Below, piece after piece: positions 15,858-25,853 of a DNA stretch of 34,820 nucleotides. A model generated the notes under the pieces. The model made no database searches. It was given only the letters and a program-made list of their open reading frames with translations, and was not told the DNA's origin. The DNA lies in assembly GCA_947461225.1 (NCBI GenBank), contig CANHJV010000022.1:1-34820 (forward strand), given 5' to 3'. Numbering within the stretch: the stretch's first letter is position 1; every line of letters starts with the position of its first letter. The translations under genes and the position numbers were made by a program. This DNA is from Gemmatimonadota bacterium. GTDB taxonomy: Bacteria > Gemmatimonadota > Gemmatimonadetes > Gemmatimonadales > Gemmatimonadaceae.

Positions 15858-16721
15858 ATGGAACGGCCGGTCCGCGCGGCGCAGCGTCCCGCTCGCCTGG
15901 TCATTCTTGGTCAACCGGTGGCCCACTCGTTGTCGCCGGTCTTTCAGCGTGCCGCGCTGCGTGTCGCGGGGCTGTCCATGACCTATGATCGGCAGGACGT
16001 CGCGCCCGATCGGTTGGCGGATGCGTTAGCGCAGCTCGCAGGCGAAGGCGCTGGCGGTAACATCACGATTCCGCACAAGGAGGCGGCGACGGGCCTTATC
16101 TCCAGATGCACGTCGCTCGCGCGCCGTGTGGGCGCCGTGAACACGTTTTGGACGGAGCACGGTGCGCTTGTTGGGCACAACACCGACGTCGCGGGCGCGA
16201 CGGCTACGATTCAGGCGTTGTGTCCGAGCGACGTCACCGACGCGCGCGATCGCTCCGTCGTGCTGCTCGGCGCCGGAGGGTCGGCCGCCGCCACGCTGAT
16301 CGCCCTGCATGATCTGGGATACCGACGCATCACGATCGTCGCGCGGAATACCGCGCGGGCACAGGCCTTGTCGACGAGGGTATCCATTCCCGCGCAGATC
16401 GCTTCAATGGACGTGGTGAACGACGTCGTCGGCGCGGCGGTGCTCGTGATCAATGCCACGCCCGTGGGATTGCGCGATGACACGTTTCCGGTCGCGGTGC
16501 GCGCGCTCCCCGAGCGGTGCGCCGTATTCGATTTGGTCTATCGTCCTGGACTCACCCCCTGGATCACCGCTTGCCGTCACGCTGGGCTGCGCGCGGAAGA
16601 TGGCCTCCGCATGCTGGTGGAGCAGGGGGCCGCGGCGTTTGAGACCTGGTTCGACATGCCGGCGCCGCGGGAGGCGATGTGGCAGGCGCTCGATGCCGCG
16701 CCGCCGACCTACCGCGCGTGA
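15858..16721 (+). CDS. aroE: Shikimate dehydrogenase
   Basis: NADPH-dependent reduction of 3-dehydroshikimate in aromatic amino acid synthesis. The 287-residue product has the substrate site VAHSLSP, the catalytic Lys in NITIPHKEA, NTDVAGA, and the dinucleotide loop VLLGAGGSAAA, ending with EDGLRMLVEQGAAAFETWF. GGAG at 15848-15851 lies 6 nt before the ATG at 15858; an ATG at 15846 would add four residues. It follows the phosphatase gene and overlaps comF by 1 nt (TGATG). Confidence 0.94.
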   Translation: MERPVRAAQRPARLVILGQPVAHSLSPVFQRAALRVAGLSMTYDRQDVAPDRLADALAQLAGEGAGGNITIPHKEAATGLISRCTSLARRVGAVNTFWTEHGALVGHNTDVAGATATIQALCPSDVTDARDRSVVLLGAGGSAAATLIALHDLGYRRITIVARNTARAQALSTRVSIPAQIASMDVVNDVVGAAVLVINATPVGLRDDTFPVAVRALPERCAVFDLVYRPGLTPWITACRHAGLRAEDGLRMLVEQGAAAFETWFDMPAPREAMWQALDAAPPTYRA

Positions 16722-17608
16722 TGACGCCACGCCATGCGTCGTCGCGTACGACGGCGCTTCCTGTCGATGGGGCGGGGCCATTAACGGCGGCCTCGCGGTT
16801 CGCGTGCGCGGCGGCGCGCGGTTTGGTCGATCTACTGCTGCCCTCGGCCTGTGCGGTCTGCCGATCGCTCCACCGGACGGATGCCGACGGCATCGTCTGT
16901 CAAACGTGTCTGGCGCGGGTCGTGCCCCTCGGATGGCCACAGTGTGCCCGTTGTGGCCACCCGCGGTTGTCACCGGCGATCCCGCTGCCCATTGAGGCCA
17001 CGCCATCGGACGTGATTCCGCCCTGTCGTTGGTGCAGCCGGCTCATACCGACCATCCGTGCGGTTCGCTCCGTGTGCCGCATGGACGAGGGGACGGGGAC
17101 AGCCCTCGTCCACGCGCTCAAGTACGATGGCTGGCACGCGGTCGCACGACCGATGGCCCGACGCATGGCCCGGCTCGATTGGCCGCTCGATGTCGTCCGC
17201 GAGCGGACCGCCCTCGTTCCCGTGCCACTTTCGAGCACCCGACGTCGCGAGCGCGGCTATAATCAGGCGGAGCGACTCGCCAGCGCCCTGTCCGCTGAAT
17301 GGGCGATTCCCTTGTGGACTGACGTACTCGAGCGCAATCGCGACACCAGATCGCAAGTACGGTTGACACCGTCGGAGAGGGCGAGCAACGTTTCCGGTGC
17401 GTTCGTGACGGCCGGTGCGGTCCGTACGCGTCTCCGGGGGGCACACATCGTGCTGGTGGACGATGTGATCACCACGGCGGCGACGATCAACGCGTGTGCG
17501 CAGGCCCTCGCTGATGGCGGCGCGCGCATCGTTTCCTGTGTGACATTCGGACGGGCGCCTGAACCGGGCGACCGTGCCGTTTCTGACTACGACTTCATCC
17601 GGAACTGA
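16721..17608 (+). CDS. comF: ComF family phosphoribosyltransferase-like protein
   Basis: ComF proteins support DNA uptake or related single-strand DNA handling. The 295-residue product has an N-terminal zinc-ribbon-like cluster (CAVCRSL, CQTCL, CARCGHP, CRWCSRL) and a C-terminal phosphoribosyltransferase fold with RERGYNQAERLA and the PRPP-binding loop VLVDDVITTAATI. The start ATG 16721 overlaps the aroE stop. The neighbouring gap starts 5 nt after its stop. Other competence genes are not in view. Confidence 0.88.
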   Translation: MTPRHASSRTTALPVDGAGPLTAASRFACAAARGLVDLLLPSACAVCRSLHRTDADGIVCQTCLARVVPLGWPQCARCGHPRLSPAIPLPIEATPSDVIPPCRWCSRLIPTIRAVRSVCRMDEGTGTALVHALKYDGWHAVARPMARRMARLDWPLDVVRERTALVPVPLSSTRRRERGYNQAERLASALSAEWAIPLWTDVLERNRDTRSQVRLTPSERASNVSGAFVTAGAVRTRLRGAHIVLVDDVITTAATINACAQALADGGARIVSCVTFGRAPEPGDRAVSDYDFIRN

Positions 17609-17613
17609 CACGA

Positions 17614-18624
17614 ATGGCTATTCGCGTAGGCATCAACGGCTTCGGCCGCATCGGCCGCCAGGTGCTTCGCGCCGCCAAGCAGCAGGGCGTCGCTGACCTC
17701 GATTTCGTTGCCATCAACGACCTCACCGATACCGCCACGTTGGCGCACCTCTTCGAGTACGACTCGGTGCATGGGCGTTACGACGGTGAGGTCAGTCATG
17801 ATGCCGAGAGCATCACGATCGATGGCGATCGGATCCGCATCCTCGCCGAGCGCGACCCGGCGAAGCTTGGCTGGGGCGAAATGGGTGTCGATATCGTTCT
17901 CGAGTCGACCGGCCGCTTCACCGTGGCGGCTGATGCCAAGAAGCACATGGACGCTGGCGCCAAGAAGGTGATCATCTCGGCACCGGCCACGAACGAAGAC
18001 ATCACGATCGTCATGGGCGTGAACAGCGACAAGTACGATCCGGCGTCGCATCACATCATCTCGAACGCGTCGTGCACGACGAACTGCCTCGTGCCTATGG
18101 TGAAAATCATCCGCGACAACTTCGGCTTTGTGCATGGTTCGATGGTCACGATCCACAGCTATACGAACGATCAGTCCATCCTCGACCTTCCGCACAAGGA
18201 CCTGCGTCGCGCCCGCGCGGCGGCGGTGTCGATGATCCCGACCACGACGGGCGCCGCCAAGGCCACGTCGCTCGTAATTCCGGAAGTAAAGGGCAAGATC
18301 GACGGTATCGCGGTGCGTGTGCCGACGCCCGATGTGTCGCTCACCGACCTCACGTGCGTGGTCGAGCGCAAGGTCACGAAGGAAGAAGTTAATGCGGCGT
18401 TCAAGGCGGCGTCCGAGACGTCGCTCGTGGGCGTGCTCGGCTACAGCGAAGTGCCGCTCGTGTCCATCGATTACGTCGGCGATCCGCATTCGTGCACGCT
18501 TGATGCGCTCAGCACGATCGTCATCGATGGCACGCTCGTGAAGATTTCGGGCTGGTACGACAATGAGTGGGGCTACTCGTCGCGCTGCGTCGACCTCCTG
18601 CGCTTCGTCGGCGCTCGTCTCTAG
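17614..18624 (+). CDS. gap: Glyceraldehyde-3-phosphate dehydrogenase (type I)
   Basis: Oxidises glyceraldehyde-3-phosphate to 1,3-bisphosphoglycerate with NAD. The 336-residue product has the Rossmann start VGINGFGRIGRQVLRA, the active site SNASCTTNCL (Cys154) and WYDNEWGYS near the end. The segment AINDLTD at the end of the second strand suits NAD rather than NADP. It leads the glycolytic run gap-pgk-tpiA, a common order; it may also be read from the comF side, as only 5 nt separate them. Confidence 0.97.
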   Translation: MAIRVGINGFGRIGRQVLRAAKQQGVADLDFVAINDLTDTATLAHLFEYDSVHGRYDGEVSHDAESITIDGDRIRILAERDPAKLGWGEMGVDIVLESTGRFTVAADAKKHMDAGAKKVIISAPATNEDITIVMGVNSDKYDPASHHIISNASCTTNCLVPMVKIIRDNFGFVHGSMVTIHSYTNDQSILDLPHKDLRRARAAAVSMIPTTTGAAKATSLVIPEVKGKIDGIAVRVPTPDVSLTDLTCVVERKVTKEEVNAAFKAASETSLVGVLGYSEVPLVSIDYVGDPHSCTLDALSTIVIDGTLVKISGWYDNEWGYSSRCVDLLRFVGARL

Positions 18625-18676
18625 GCGTTCGGGTATTCGTTTTCGATCGGTCGTTCTTCCCGTTCGCGTGTCCGTT

Positions 18677-18710
18677 CACGAGCCCCGGTACCAGCGTGCC
18701 GGGGCTCGTG
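18677..18710 (+). terminator. 12-bp hairpin between gap and pgk
   Basis: A perfect 12-bp stem (CACGAGCCCCGG at 18677-18688, CCGGGGCTCGTG at 18699-18710) with a 10-nt loop. No T-run follows, so it may be a partial terminator or an RNA-stability element that sets the gap:pgk ratio. Confidence 0.55.
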
Positions 18711-18759
18711 CGTCGCAGGATCGTCCTCCTGCGCCGTCACTCCCGTCGTATTTTCCGCC

Positions 18760-19956
18760 ATGACGACTCGCACCATTCGCGATCTCTCCGCTGCCGACCT
18801 TGCCGGCAAGCGCGCTCTCGTTCGCGTTGATTTCAACGTGCCGCTCGACGACTCGGGCGCGGTGGCGGATGACACGCGCATCACGGCCGCGCTGCCCACG
18901 ATTACGTCGCTTCTCGATCGGGGCGCGAAGGTCGTGCTACTGGCGCACTTCGGACGTCCCAAGGGCGCGCCAGAAGCCAAGTACTCTTTGGCGCCCGTCG
19001 CCGAGCGACTCAAGCAGTTGCTCCCGCGCCCCGTGCACTTCCTGGGCGAGACGATCGGCGCCACTGCCGTGGCGGCCACGCAGGCGCTGCCCTCCGGGGA
19101 AGTGCTGCTGCTCGAGAATACGCGTTTCCTCGCGGGCGAAGAGAAGAATGACGACGCGCTCTCGCGGCAGCTCGCGGAACTGGGCGACGTGTACGTCAAC
19201 GACGCGTTCGGCGCGGCGCATCGTGCGCATGCCAGCACCGCCGGCGTGGCGACGTATTGCAAACCGGCGGTCGCCGGATTGCTCATGGAGAAGGAACTGG
19301 CGTATCTGGGCGGCGCACTCGCCGCACCGGAACGTCCGTTCGTGGCGATTCTCGGTGGGTCCAAGATTTCGGGCAAGATCGACGTGGTGGAGGCTCTCCT
19401 GCCCAAGGTCGATCACCTGCTGATCGGCGGCGCGATGGCGTGCACCTTCTTCCGTGCGATGGGATTCGAAACTGGTAACTCGCTCGTGGAGCCCGATCGG
19501 CTCGACATGGCGAAGGACCTGTTGGGGCGAGCAGGGGACACGCTCGTCCTGCCGGTTGACGCCGTGATCGCCTCGTCGATGGACGCCGGGAGCTCGGCGC
19601 GCGTCGTTGGTCGCGAGTCGATTCCCGCTGGCGAGGCGATGTTCGACATCGGTCCCGCCAGTGTAGAGCAGTACCGGGCCTTGATCGAGTCCGCGCGCAC
19701 GGTGCTGTGGAATGGCCCGATGGGCGTTTTCGAAAAGCCGCCCTTCGACGTGGGCACGTTTGCCGTAGCGCAGGCGATGGCGGTGGCCACCGATCTCGGA
19801 GCTACGACGATCATTGGCGGCGGTGATTCCGCGGCGGCCGTGGCCGTGGCCGGACTGGAGTCGAAGATGTCGCACGTGTCCACCGGTGGCGGCGCCTCGC
19901 TCGAGTTCCTCGAGGGCAAGGAACTGCCCGGCGTCTCCGCGCTTGACCTCCGCTGA
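18760..19956 (+). CDS. pgk: Phosphoglycerate kinase
   Basis: Transfers phosphate from 1,3-bisphosphoglycerate to ADP. The 398-residue product shows [51 protein letters not shown] and the C-terminal nucleotide end [12 protein letters not shown] with [19 protein letters not shown]. Length and motif order are normal. It lies between gap and tpiA with its own 135-bp leader, which contains the hairpin. Confidence 0.97.
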   Translation: MTTRTIRDLSAADLAGKRALVRVDFNVPLDDSGAVADDTRITAALPTITSLLDRGAKVVLLAHFGRPKGAPEAKYSLAPVAERLKQLLPRPVHFLGETIGATAVAATQALPSGEVLLLENTRFLAGEEKNDDALSRQLAELGDVYVNDAFGAAHRAHASTAGVATYCKPAVAGLLMEKELAYLGGALAAPERPFVAILGGSKISGKIDVVEALLPKVDHLLIGGAMACTFFRAMGFETGNSLVEPDRLDMAKDLLGRAGDTLVLPVDAVIASSMDAGSSARVVGRESIPAGEAMFDIGPASVEQYRALIESARTVLWNGPMGVFEKPPFDVGTFAVAQAMAVATDLGATTIIGGGDSAAAVAVAGLESKMSHVSTGGGASLEFLEGKELPGVSALDLR

Positions 19957-20005
19957 TCTCTGATCCGCGTCCCGTACTCCACACTGCACTGGTCATCGCC
20001 CGCTC

Positions 20006-20761
20006 ATGCATCACAAGCCCGTCATCGCCGCCAACTGGAAGCTCAATCACGGCCCTACCGACGCGAAAGCGTTTCTGCAGCGGTTCCTCCCGCAGGCGCC
20101 GAAGATGAACGACCGCACGTTGGTCTTCTTTCCGTCGGCCATCACCGTGACGACAGTCGTGGAGGGACTACGCGAGCGTCCTGAAATCTGGGTGGGCGTG
20201 CAGAACGTGCATTCGGAGGCACAGGGGGCGTTCACGGGGGAGAACTCCGTGCTCATGGCCCGTGACGTCGGGGCTCGCGTGGTGCTGGTCGGTCATTCCG
20301 AGCGGCGCCACGTCTTCGGCGAGACGGACATCATGACGACCAAGAAGATGGCGCTGATCTGCCAAGCACGACTGGTCCCGATGCTCTGTGTCGGCGAAAC
20401 GCTGGACGAGCGTGAAGCCGGGGCGACGGCGTCGGTTGTCGAGCGTCAGCTGTCTGCCGGCCTCGCCGACCTCGACGACGCGCAGGCCGCGGGCATTATG
20501 CTGGCCTACGAGCCGGTGTGGGCGATCGGCACCGGACGTACGGCCACGCCAGAGGACGCCAGTGCCATTCATAGCGTGCTCCGCGCGGCCCTCGCCAGCC
20601 GGCTGGGCGAGAAGGCGGCGGCGGGCATTCCTATCCTGTACGGCGGTTCGGTGAATCGCGGCAATGCGGCCACGTTGCTCGCCGCGCCGGACGTCGATGG
20701 ACTCCTCGTGGGCGGCGCGTCACTCGACGCCGATAGCTGGGCCAGCATCGTCAGGAGCTAA
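20006..20761 (+). CDS. tpiA: Triosephosphate isomerase
   Basis: Interconverts dihydroxyacetone phosphate and glyceraldehyde-3-phosphate. The 251-residue TIM barrel has Lys12 in AANWKLN, the electrophile His in VGHSERR, the catalytic Glu in AYEPVWAIGTG and the phosphate site YGGSVNRGNA and GLLVGGASL. Third gene of the glycolytic run, 49 nt after pgk. Confidence 0.97.
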   Translation: MHHKPVIAANWKLNHGPTDAKAFLQRFLPQAPKMNDRTLVFFPSAITVTTVVEGLRERPEIWVGVQNVHSEAQGAFTGENSVLMARDVGARVVLVGHSERRHVFGETDIMTTKKMALICQARLVPMLCVGETLDEREAGATASVVERQLSAGLADLDDAQAAGIMLAYEPVWAIGTGRTATPEDASAIHSVLRAALASRLGEKAAAGIPILYGGSVNRGNAATLLAAPDVDGLLVGGASLDADSWASIVRS

Positions 20762-20773
20762 GTCCCGCGTAGC

Positions 20774-20806
20774 CCCCACCCGATCTGTCGCAACTGTTGG
20801 GTGGGG
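20774..20806 (+). terminator. Hairpin after tpiA
   Basis: An 8-bp stem (CCCCACCC at 20774-20781, GGGTGGGG at 20799-20806) with a 17-nt loop lies 12 nt after the tpiA stop. No T-run; a factor-dependent or weak terminator is possible. Confidence 0.4.
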
Positions 20807-20898
20807 AAGGACTTGCCTCGGCACATTCCCTCAGCCATGTTTGAAGGCTGGCGCGACTTTCGCGCATTCTGAAACGCACTCGATTCCGGCTTCGTGAC

Positions 20899-21279
20899 AT
20901 GTACACGTTCCTGCTGACTCTGCTTATCCTCGACGCGGTCGTTCTAGCGATCGCCGTGCTTCTCCAGTCCGGCAAGGGTGGTGGATTGGCGGCAAGCTTC
21001 GGAGGAGCCAGCTCATCGTCGGACTCCGTGATGGGCACTCGGCAGGCAGGCAATCTGCTGACGAAGGCGAGCTGGTGGTGCGGTGGCGTGTTCCTCGGCC
21101 TCGCGTTCATCCTGCAGATGATGTCGTCGCGTGGCTCGGCGCCGAAGTCGGTGCTCGACAAGCTCGCCACGCCCACGACGCCGTCCTCCGCGCCCGCTGG
21201 TGGAGCCGCTCCGGCTGCCCCGCTGACGCAGCAGCCCGCCGCTCCGGCCGCGCCGACGGCACCCGCCAAACAGCCGTAA
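20899..21279 (+). CDS. secG: Preprotein translocase subunit SecG
   Basis: Inner-membrane accessory subunit of SecYEG. The 126-residue product has two membrane helices ([21 protein letters not shown] and [14 protein letters not shown]) flanking the conserved cytoplasmic loop [14 protein letters not shown], plus GNLLTKA. The C-terminal ~45 residues are a Pro/Ala-rich tail beyond the family core. SecG downstream of tpiA is a frequent arrangement. It is followed by carA after 7 nt. Confidence 0.92.
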   Translation: MYTFLLTLLILDAVVLAIAVLLQSGKGGGLAASFGGASSSSDSVMGTRQAGNLLTKASWWCGGVFLGLAFILQMMSSRGSAPKSVLDKLATPTTPSSAPAGGAAPAAPLTQQPAAPAAPTAPAKQP

Positions 21280-21286
21280 TCGACGC

Positions 21287-22399
21287 GTGAGCACGCTGCC
21301 TCCCAAGGGGTTCCTCCTCCTCGAGGACGGAACCCTTTTTCTCGGCCGATTGGTCGGTCCGACGACGCCCACCGTAGCGGAAGTGGTGTTCACCACGAAT
21401 ATGACCGGCTACCAGGAGGTCTTTACCGACCCCTCGTACCGCGGGCAGACCGTCGTGCTCACCGCGCCGCAGATCGGTAACTACGGCGTGAACACGGAAG
21501 ATCCCGAATCGTCGAAGCCGCAGGTTGCCGGTGTCGTGGTTCGTGAGCTCTCTCCCACCTATTCGAACTGGCGCGCCACCGGCGGCCTGCGCGAATGGCT
21601 CGAGGAGCATCAGGTCCCGGTCCTTACCGAAGTCGATACGCGTCGCCTGACCAAGCATCTTCGGTCAGTCGGCGTCATGCGTGGCGTAATCGGGCTGGGC
21701 GACACGCCGTCCCCCGAGGCGCTGGCGGTCCTTCAAAGCTGCCCAAGCATGGAGGGCCTCGATTTGGCGTCGGTGGTCTCCACCCGTGAGTCGTACACGT
21801 GGGGCAAGCCGGACGCCACGTATCACGTGGTCGCGTACGACTACGGGATCAAGCGGAACATTCTGCGCTTGTTCGAGGCGCACGATTGCCGAGTGACCGT
21901 CGTTCCGTCCGACACGCCGGCCGACCGCGTGCTCGCGATGAACCCCGACGGGGTGTTTCTGTCCAACGGACCGGGCGATCCGGATGCTGTGACCTATGCA
22001 CCGGCTTCCATCCGTGAGATCGCGGCCACCAAGACGCCGATGTTCGGTATCTGTCTCGGTCATCAACTGATCGGTCTGTCCTTCGGGGCGCGCACCGCGA
22101 AGATGCCCTTTGGGCACCGGGGCGGAAACCAGCCGGTCAAGGATCTCGCAACCGGTAAGGTGCTGATCACCTCCCAGAACCACGGTTTCGCCGTGGTCGG
22201 GTCAGTCGAAGGAGTCGACGGGGCGCCTGATCTCGCGATCACCCACGTCAACCTCAACGATGGCACGGTCGAAGGGCTCCGCCATCGGACGCTGCCGATC
22301 TTTGCGGTGCAGTACCATCCCGAGGCGGCGCCGGGACCCCATGATGCGGTTCCGCTGTTCGATCAATTTCTCGATGCCCTTAGAAATCGGCGTCAGTGA
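21287..22399 (+). CDS. carA: Carbamoyl-phosphate synthase small subunit
   Basis: Glutamine amidotransferase subunit that feeds ammonia to CarB for arginine and pyrimidine synthesis. The 370-residue product starts at GTG 21287 and has the N-terminal domain ([21 protein letters not shown]) and the class I amidotransferase domain with the nucleophile in FGICLGHQ and the later [10 protein letters not shown]. carB is not in the window; an HU-type gene follows instead. Confidence 0.96.
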   Translation: MSTLPPKGFLLLEDGTLFLGRLVGPTTPTVAEVVFTTNMTGYQEVFTDPSYRGQTVVLTAPQIGNYGVNTEDPESSKPQVAGVVVRELSPTYSNWRATGGLREWLEEHQVPVLTEVDTRRLTKHLRSVGVMRGVIGLGDTPSPEALAVLQSCPSMEGLDLASVVSTRESYTWGKPDATYHVVAYDYGIKRNILRLFEAHDCRVTVVPSDTPADRVLAMNPDGVFLSNGPGDPDAVTYAPASIREIAATKTPMFGICLGHQLIGLSFGARTAKMPFGHRGGNQPVKDLATGKVLITSQNHGFAVVGSVEGVDGAPDLAITHVNLNDGTVEGLRHRTLPIFAVQYHPEAAPGPHDAVPLFDQFLDALRNRRQ

Positions 22400-22413
22400 A
22401 GTGACCCAACCGC

Positions 22414-22442
22414 TTGACTGACAAACACTAAGGTCATACGTT
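22414..22442 (+). promoter_or_regulatory. Probable sigma-70-type promoter of the HU gene
   Basis: TTGACT (22414-22419), a 17-nt spacer and TACGTT (22437-22442) make a good -35/-10 pair, 79 bp before the HU start and just past the carA stop. Seen in sequence; activity inferred. Confidence 0.5.
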
Positions 22443-22468
22443 CGCTTCCTTCGCTTGATCTTCGATGC

Positions 22469-22499
22469 GTGCCGGACGCCCCAAATGCTGGGACGGCAC
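22469..22499 (+). promoter_or_regulatory. Hairpin in the 5' leader of the HU gene
   Basis: GTGCCG (22469-22474) pairs with CGGCAC (22494-22499), with a further CCC/GGG pairing inside. It lies between the predicted promoter and the start codon, so it would be in the mRNA leader. Could modulate stability or translation. Confidence 0.35.
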
Positions 22500-22520
22500 G
22501 TTGACCCCTTGGTAGAGTCC

Positions 22521-22865
22521 ATGACGAAAGCCGATCTGGTTGAGAACGTCACGGCGCGCATCGCGCGGACGGCCGGACCGACCATCTCTAAGAAGGATTG
22601 TGCGCGGGTGGTTGACGCCTTTCTTGACGCGATCAAGGAAGCCCTTCAGGAGCAGAAGAACATTGAGGTGCGTGGTTTCGGCACGTTCAAGATCCGGCAG
22701 CGCAAGACGCGCATGGCGCGCAATCCGCGCACCGGCTCGCCTGTCGAGGTATCGGCGCGTCCCGTTCCGGTATTCAAGCCGAGCAAGGAATTGCGCGCCA
22801 TGGTCGCCGGTGTGGACGTGAGCATGCTTGAGGACGAAGAGGGCGACGAGATGAACGAGGCGTAG
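22521..22865 (+). CDS. HU/IHF-family DNA-binding protein
   Basis: A 114-residue nucleoid-associated protein that bends DNA as a dimer. The core is recognisable: MTKADLVENVTARI, the strand IEVRGFGTFKIRQRKTRMARNP, and the beta-arm RTGSPVEVSARPVPVFKPSKEL. The tip proline sits in NPRTG. The last ~20 residues are an acidic tail (EDEEGDEMNEA) beyond the usual ~90-residue core. The ATG at 22521 gives the family start; the frame is open further upstream but crosses the leader hairpin. HU versus IHF cannot be settled. Confidence 0.9.
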   Translation: MTKADLVENVTARIARTAGPTISKKDCARVVDAFLDAIKEALQEQKNIEVRGFGTFKIRQRKTRMARNPRTGSPVEVSARPVPVFKPSKELRAMVAGVDVSMLEDEEGDEMNEA

Positions 22866-22896
22866 TTCGCGTTCGTTCGTCCGTCTGTTCGGTATG

Positions 22897-22940
22897 CAAC
22901 GCCCCGTCGCGCTTCACGCGACCGGGGCGTTGGTCTTTGT
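22897..22940 (+). terminator. Terminator after the HU gene
   Basis: CAACGCCCCG pairs with CGGGGCGTTG and an inner TCGCG with CGCGA (one bulged C), spanning 22897-22932, followed by the T-rich GTCTTTGT. Strong stem, acceptable tail. Confidence 0.75.
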
Positions 22941-22944
22941 GTAA

Positions 22945-22971
22945 CTGAGGGAACCGAACGCTCTCCCTTAG
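22945..22971 (+). promoter_or_regulatory. Small hairpin before moaD
   Basis: CTGAGGGA (22945-22952) pairs with TCCCTTAG (22964-22971) with one G-U pair and an 11-nt loop, 17 nt before moaD. It may be a small operator or leader element. It is too small to be a Moco riboswitch. Confidence 0.25.
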
Positions 22972-22988
22972 GCTATCTTTTACACGAC

Positions 22989-23231
22989 ATGAGTATTCCC
23001 GTCCTTCTCTTCGCCTCCTACGCCGACGCTTTCGGCGCCCGCCGCCTCGACGTGCCGCTCGAGGCACCGTGTCAGGTGGCCGACCTCGTGCGTGTCATTC
23101 GGTCGATGCCTGGCGGTGACCGTCTGCCGGCAGCGCCGCTCGTGGCCGTGAACCGTACCTGGGTCCAAGAGGACGCCGCGGTGCAGATCGGCGACGAGAT
23201 CGCGCTCATCCCTCCCGTGGCGGGCGGATGA
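22989..23231 (+). CDS. moaD: Molybdopterin synthase sulfur carrier subunit MoaD
   Basis: Ubiquitin-like sulfur carrier for molybdopterin synthesis. The 80-residue product has the beta-grasp pattern (VLLFASYADAFG, VAVNRTWVQEDAAVQIGDEIALIPPVAGG) and ends in the essential Gly-Gly, which is thiocarboxylated. It overlaps moaE by 4 nt, so the two subunits are made together. Confidence 0.92.
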   Translation: MSIPVLLFASYADAFGARRLDVPLEAPCQVADLVRVIRSMPGGDRLPAAPLVAVNRTWVQEDAAVQIGDEIALIPPVAGG

Positions 23232-23677
23232 CCGGGCTCGAGCGCGGCGTGTTGCATGTGGCGATCGTGACGGAGCCGATCGACGTGGGCGCCCTCTTGT
23301 CCCGTGCGCAGGCATCAGGCGTTGGCGCCGTGTCGCTGTTTCTGGGCACCGTGCGCGACCTCAATGACGGGCGCCCCGTGAGCGGCATGGAGTATGAGGC
23401 CTATGCGCCAATGGCCGAGTCGGAACTACGCGCGATCGCGGAAGAGACCTGCGGGCGCATCGCCGGCTTGCGTCTCGTGGTTGAACATCGGGTCGGTACA
23501 CTCGAGATCGGTGAGGCGAGCGTGGCGATCGTCGCCGCCCACGCGCACCGCGCGCAGGCGATGGACGCGGCCCGAGAAGTTATCGAGTCATTGAAACAGC
23601 GCGTACCGATCTGGAAGCGTGAGCACTATCTCAGCGGCGATCGTGAGTGGATTGATCCGACCAAGGTGAGCGCATGA
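23228..23677 (+). CDS. moaE: Molybdopterin synthase catalytic subunit MoaE
   Basis: Converts cyclic pyranopterin monophosphate to molybdopterin using sulfur from MoaD. The 149-residue product has VSLFLGTVRDLNDGRPVSGMEYEAY, VEHRVGTLEIGEASV and the active-site stretch LKQRVPIWKREHY with the catalytic lysines. It overlaps both moaD and moaA by 4 nt, a tight moaDEA operon. Confidence 0.94.
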   Translation: MTGLERGVLHVAIVTEPIDVGALLSRAQASGVGAVSLFLGTVRDLNDGRPVSGMEYEAYAPMAESELRAIAEETCGRIAGLRLVVEHRVGTLEIGEASVAIVAAHAHRAQAMDAAREVIESLKQRVPIWKREHYLSGDREWIDPTKVSA

Positions 23678-24669
23678 GCCAGCCCATCCTCGGCGAGTCG
23701 CACGATCAATTCGGGCGGAAGATCGAGTATCTCCGCATCTCGGTCACCGATCGATGCAACTTCCGCTGCCAGTATTGCATGCCGCTGGAAGGGCTCCCGT
23801 GGTTGCCGAAAGCGGAGATTCTGCGATACGAGGAGATTGCCGATGTCGTCCGTCAGTTGGCCCCAATGGGACTGAGGCGCCTTCGCATCACCGGCGGCGA
23901 ACCCACGATCCGTCCGCAACTTGCCACGCTCGTTCGGATGCTGCGCGACATCCCCGGGATCGAGGATATCGCACTCTCCACGAACGGCGTGAAGCTGCCC
24001 ACCATGTCCGCGGAGCTGGCCGAGGCTGGTCTTGATCGCGTCAACATCAGTGCCGATTCACTGCGCCCTGATCGGGTGGTGAAGATTGCGCGCCGGGATC
24101 TCCACTTCGATCTCGTTGCGTCGGCGCGGGCCGCTCAGGCCGCCGGACTCGGCCCCATCAAGATCAATGTGGTGGTCATGCGTGGGATCAACGATGACGA
24201 GATCGCCGATTTCGCCGCGCTCACGCGGGACAATCCGTGGCATGTGCGGTTCATCGAACTCATGCCCGTCGGTGAGCTGCGCGAACTGACCTTTGATCAT
24301 GTGGTCCCGACGGACGAGGTGCTGGCGCGCATCCGTGCGGTCGATGCGCTGGAGCCCGATGTGGGGCCGGCGCGGGGGAACGGTCCGGCGGTCTATTATC
24401 GGTATCCCGGGGCGGCCGGTACCGTGGGGGTCATCACCCCGATGACCCATACGTACTGCGAGCGGTGCAACCGGGTGCGCCTCACGGCTGACGGGCGATT
24501 GCGTACCTGTCTGTTCGGTGATCACGAGGTGCTGCTGCGCGATGCGATCCGAAGCGGCACCCCCCTGGCTCCGCTGTTTGTCCGGGCCCTGGCCGAGAAG
24601 CCGAAGGCGCACGAGCTATTGCAGATGCGCGTCGGCGGTCTGCGGGCCCTCAGTCAGGTCGGCGGCTGA
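23674..24669 (+). CDS. moaA: GTP 3',8-cyclase MoaA
   Basis: Radical SAM enzyme that starts molybdenum cofactor synthesis from GTP. The 331-residue product has the SAM cluster CNFRCQYCMP near residues 27-36, LRITGGEPTIR, and the second cluster CERCNRVRLTADGRLRTC near the C-terminus. It ends in Gly-Gly (ALSQVGG), the tail needed for catalysis with MoaC. The usual VSLDSL segment reads ISADSL. moaC is not in the window. Confidence 0.95.
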   Translation: MSQPILGESHDQFGRKIEYLRISVTDRCNFRCQYCMPLEGLPWLPKAEILRYEEIADVVRQLAPMGLRRLRITGGEPTIRPQLATLVRMLRDIPGIEDIALSTNGVKLPTMSAELAEAGLDRVNISADSLRPDRVVKIARRDLHFDLVASARAAQAAGLGPIKINVVVMRGINDDEIADFAALTRDNPWHVRFIELMPVGELRELTFDHVVPTDEVLARIRAVDALEPDVGPARGNGPAVYYRYPGAAGTVGVITPMTHTYCERCNRVRLTADGRLRTCLFGDHEVLLRDAIRSGTPLAPLFVRALAEKPKAHELLQMRVGGLRALSQVGG

Positions 24670-24786
24670 CCGTTCCACGGCGCTTTGCGGAATCAGCAGG
24701 GCCGCTCGTGTTGCTCGTGTTGGTGCAGCGCTCTATGTTGCGAACGCTGTCCTCTTCGCAGCGGCAATGCTCGACTAACCGTCTAA

Positions 24787-25791
<1,005 letters not shown>

Positions 25792-25801
25792 TTCTGACGG
25801 G

Positions 25802-25842
25802 ACCGGCGCGTTCACCACGGTGAGTGCGCCGGTTTCTTCTTC
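25802..25842 (+). terminator. Terminator or attenuator between mdh and sdhC
   Basis: ACCGGCGC (25802-25809) pairs with GCGCCGGT (25826-25833); an inner TTCACC/GGTGA can extend it. TTTCTTCTT follows. The tail ends just before the sdhC start at 25854, so it sits in the sdh leader. Confidence 0.7.
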
Positions 25843-25853
25843 TGACCCCGCCT

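Noticed and set aside
22941-22988. Molybdenum cofactor riboswitch before moaDEA
   Set aside because: The space is too short and holds only one 8-bp hairpin.
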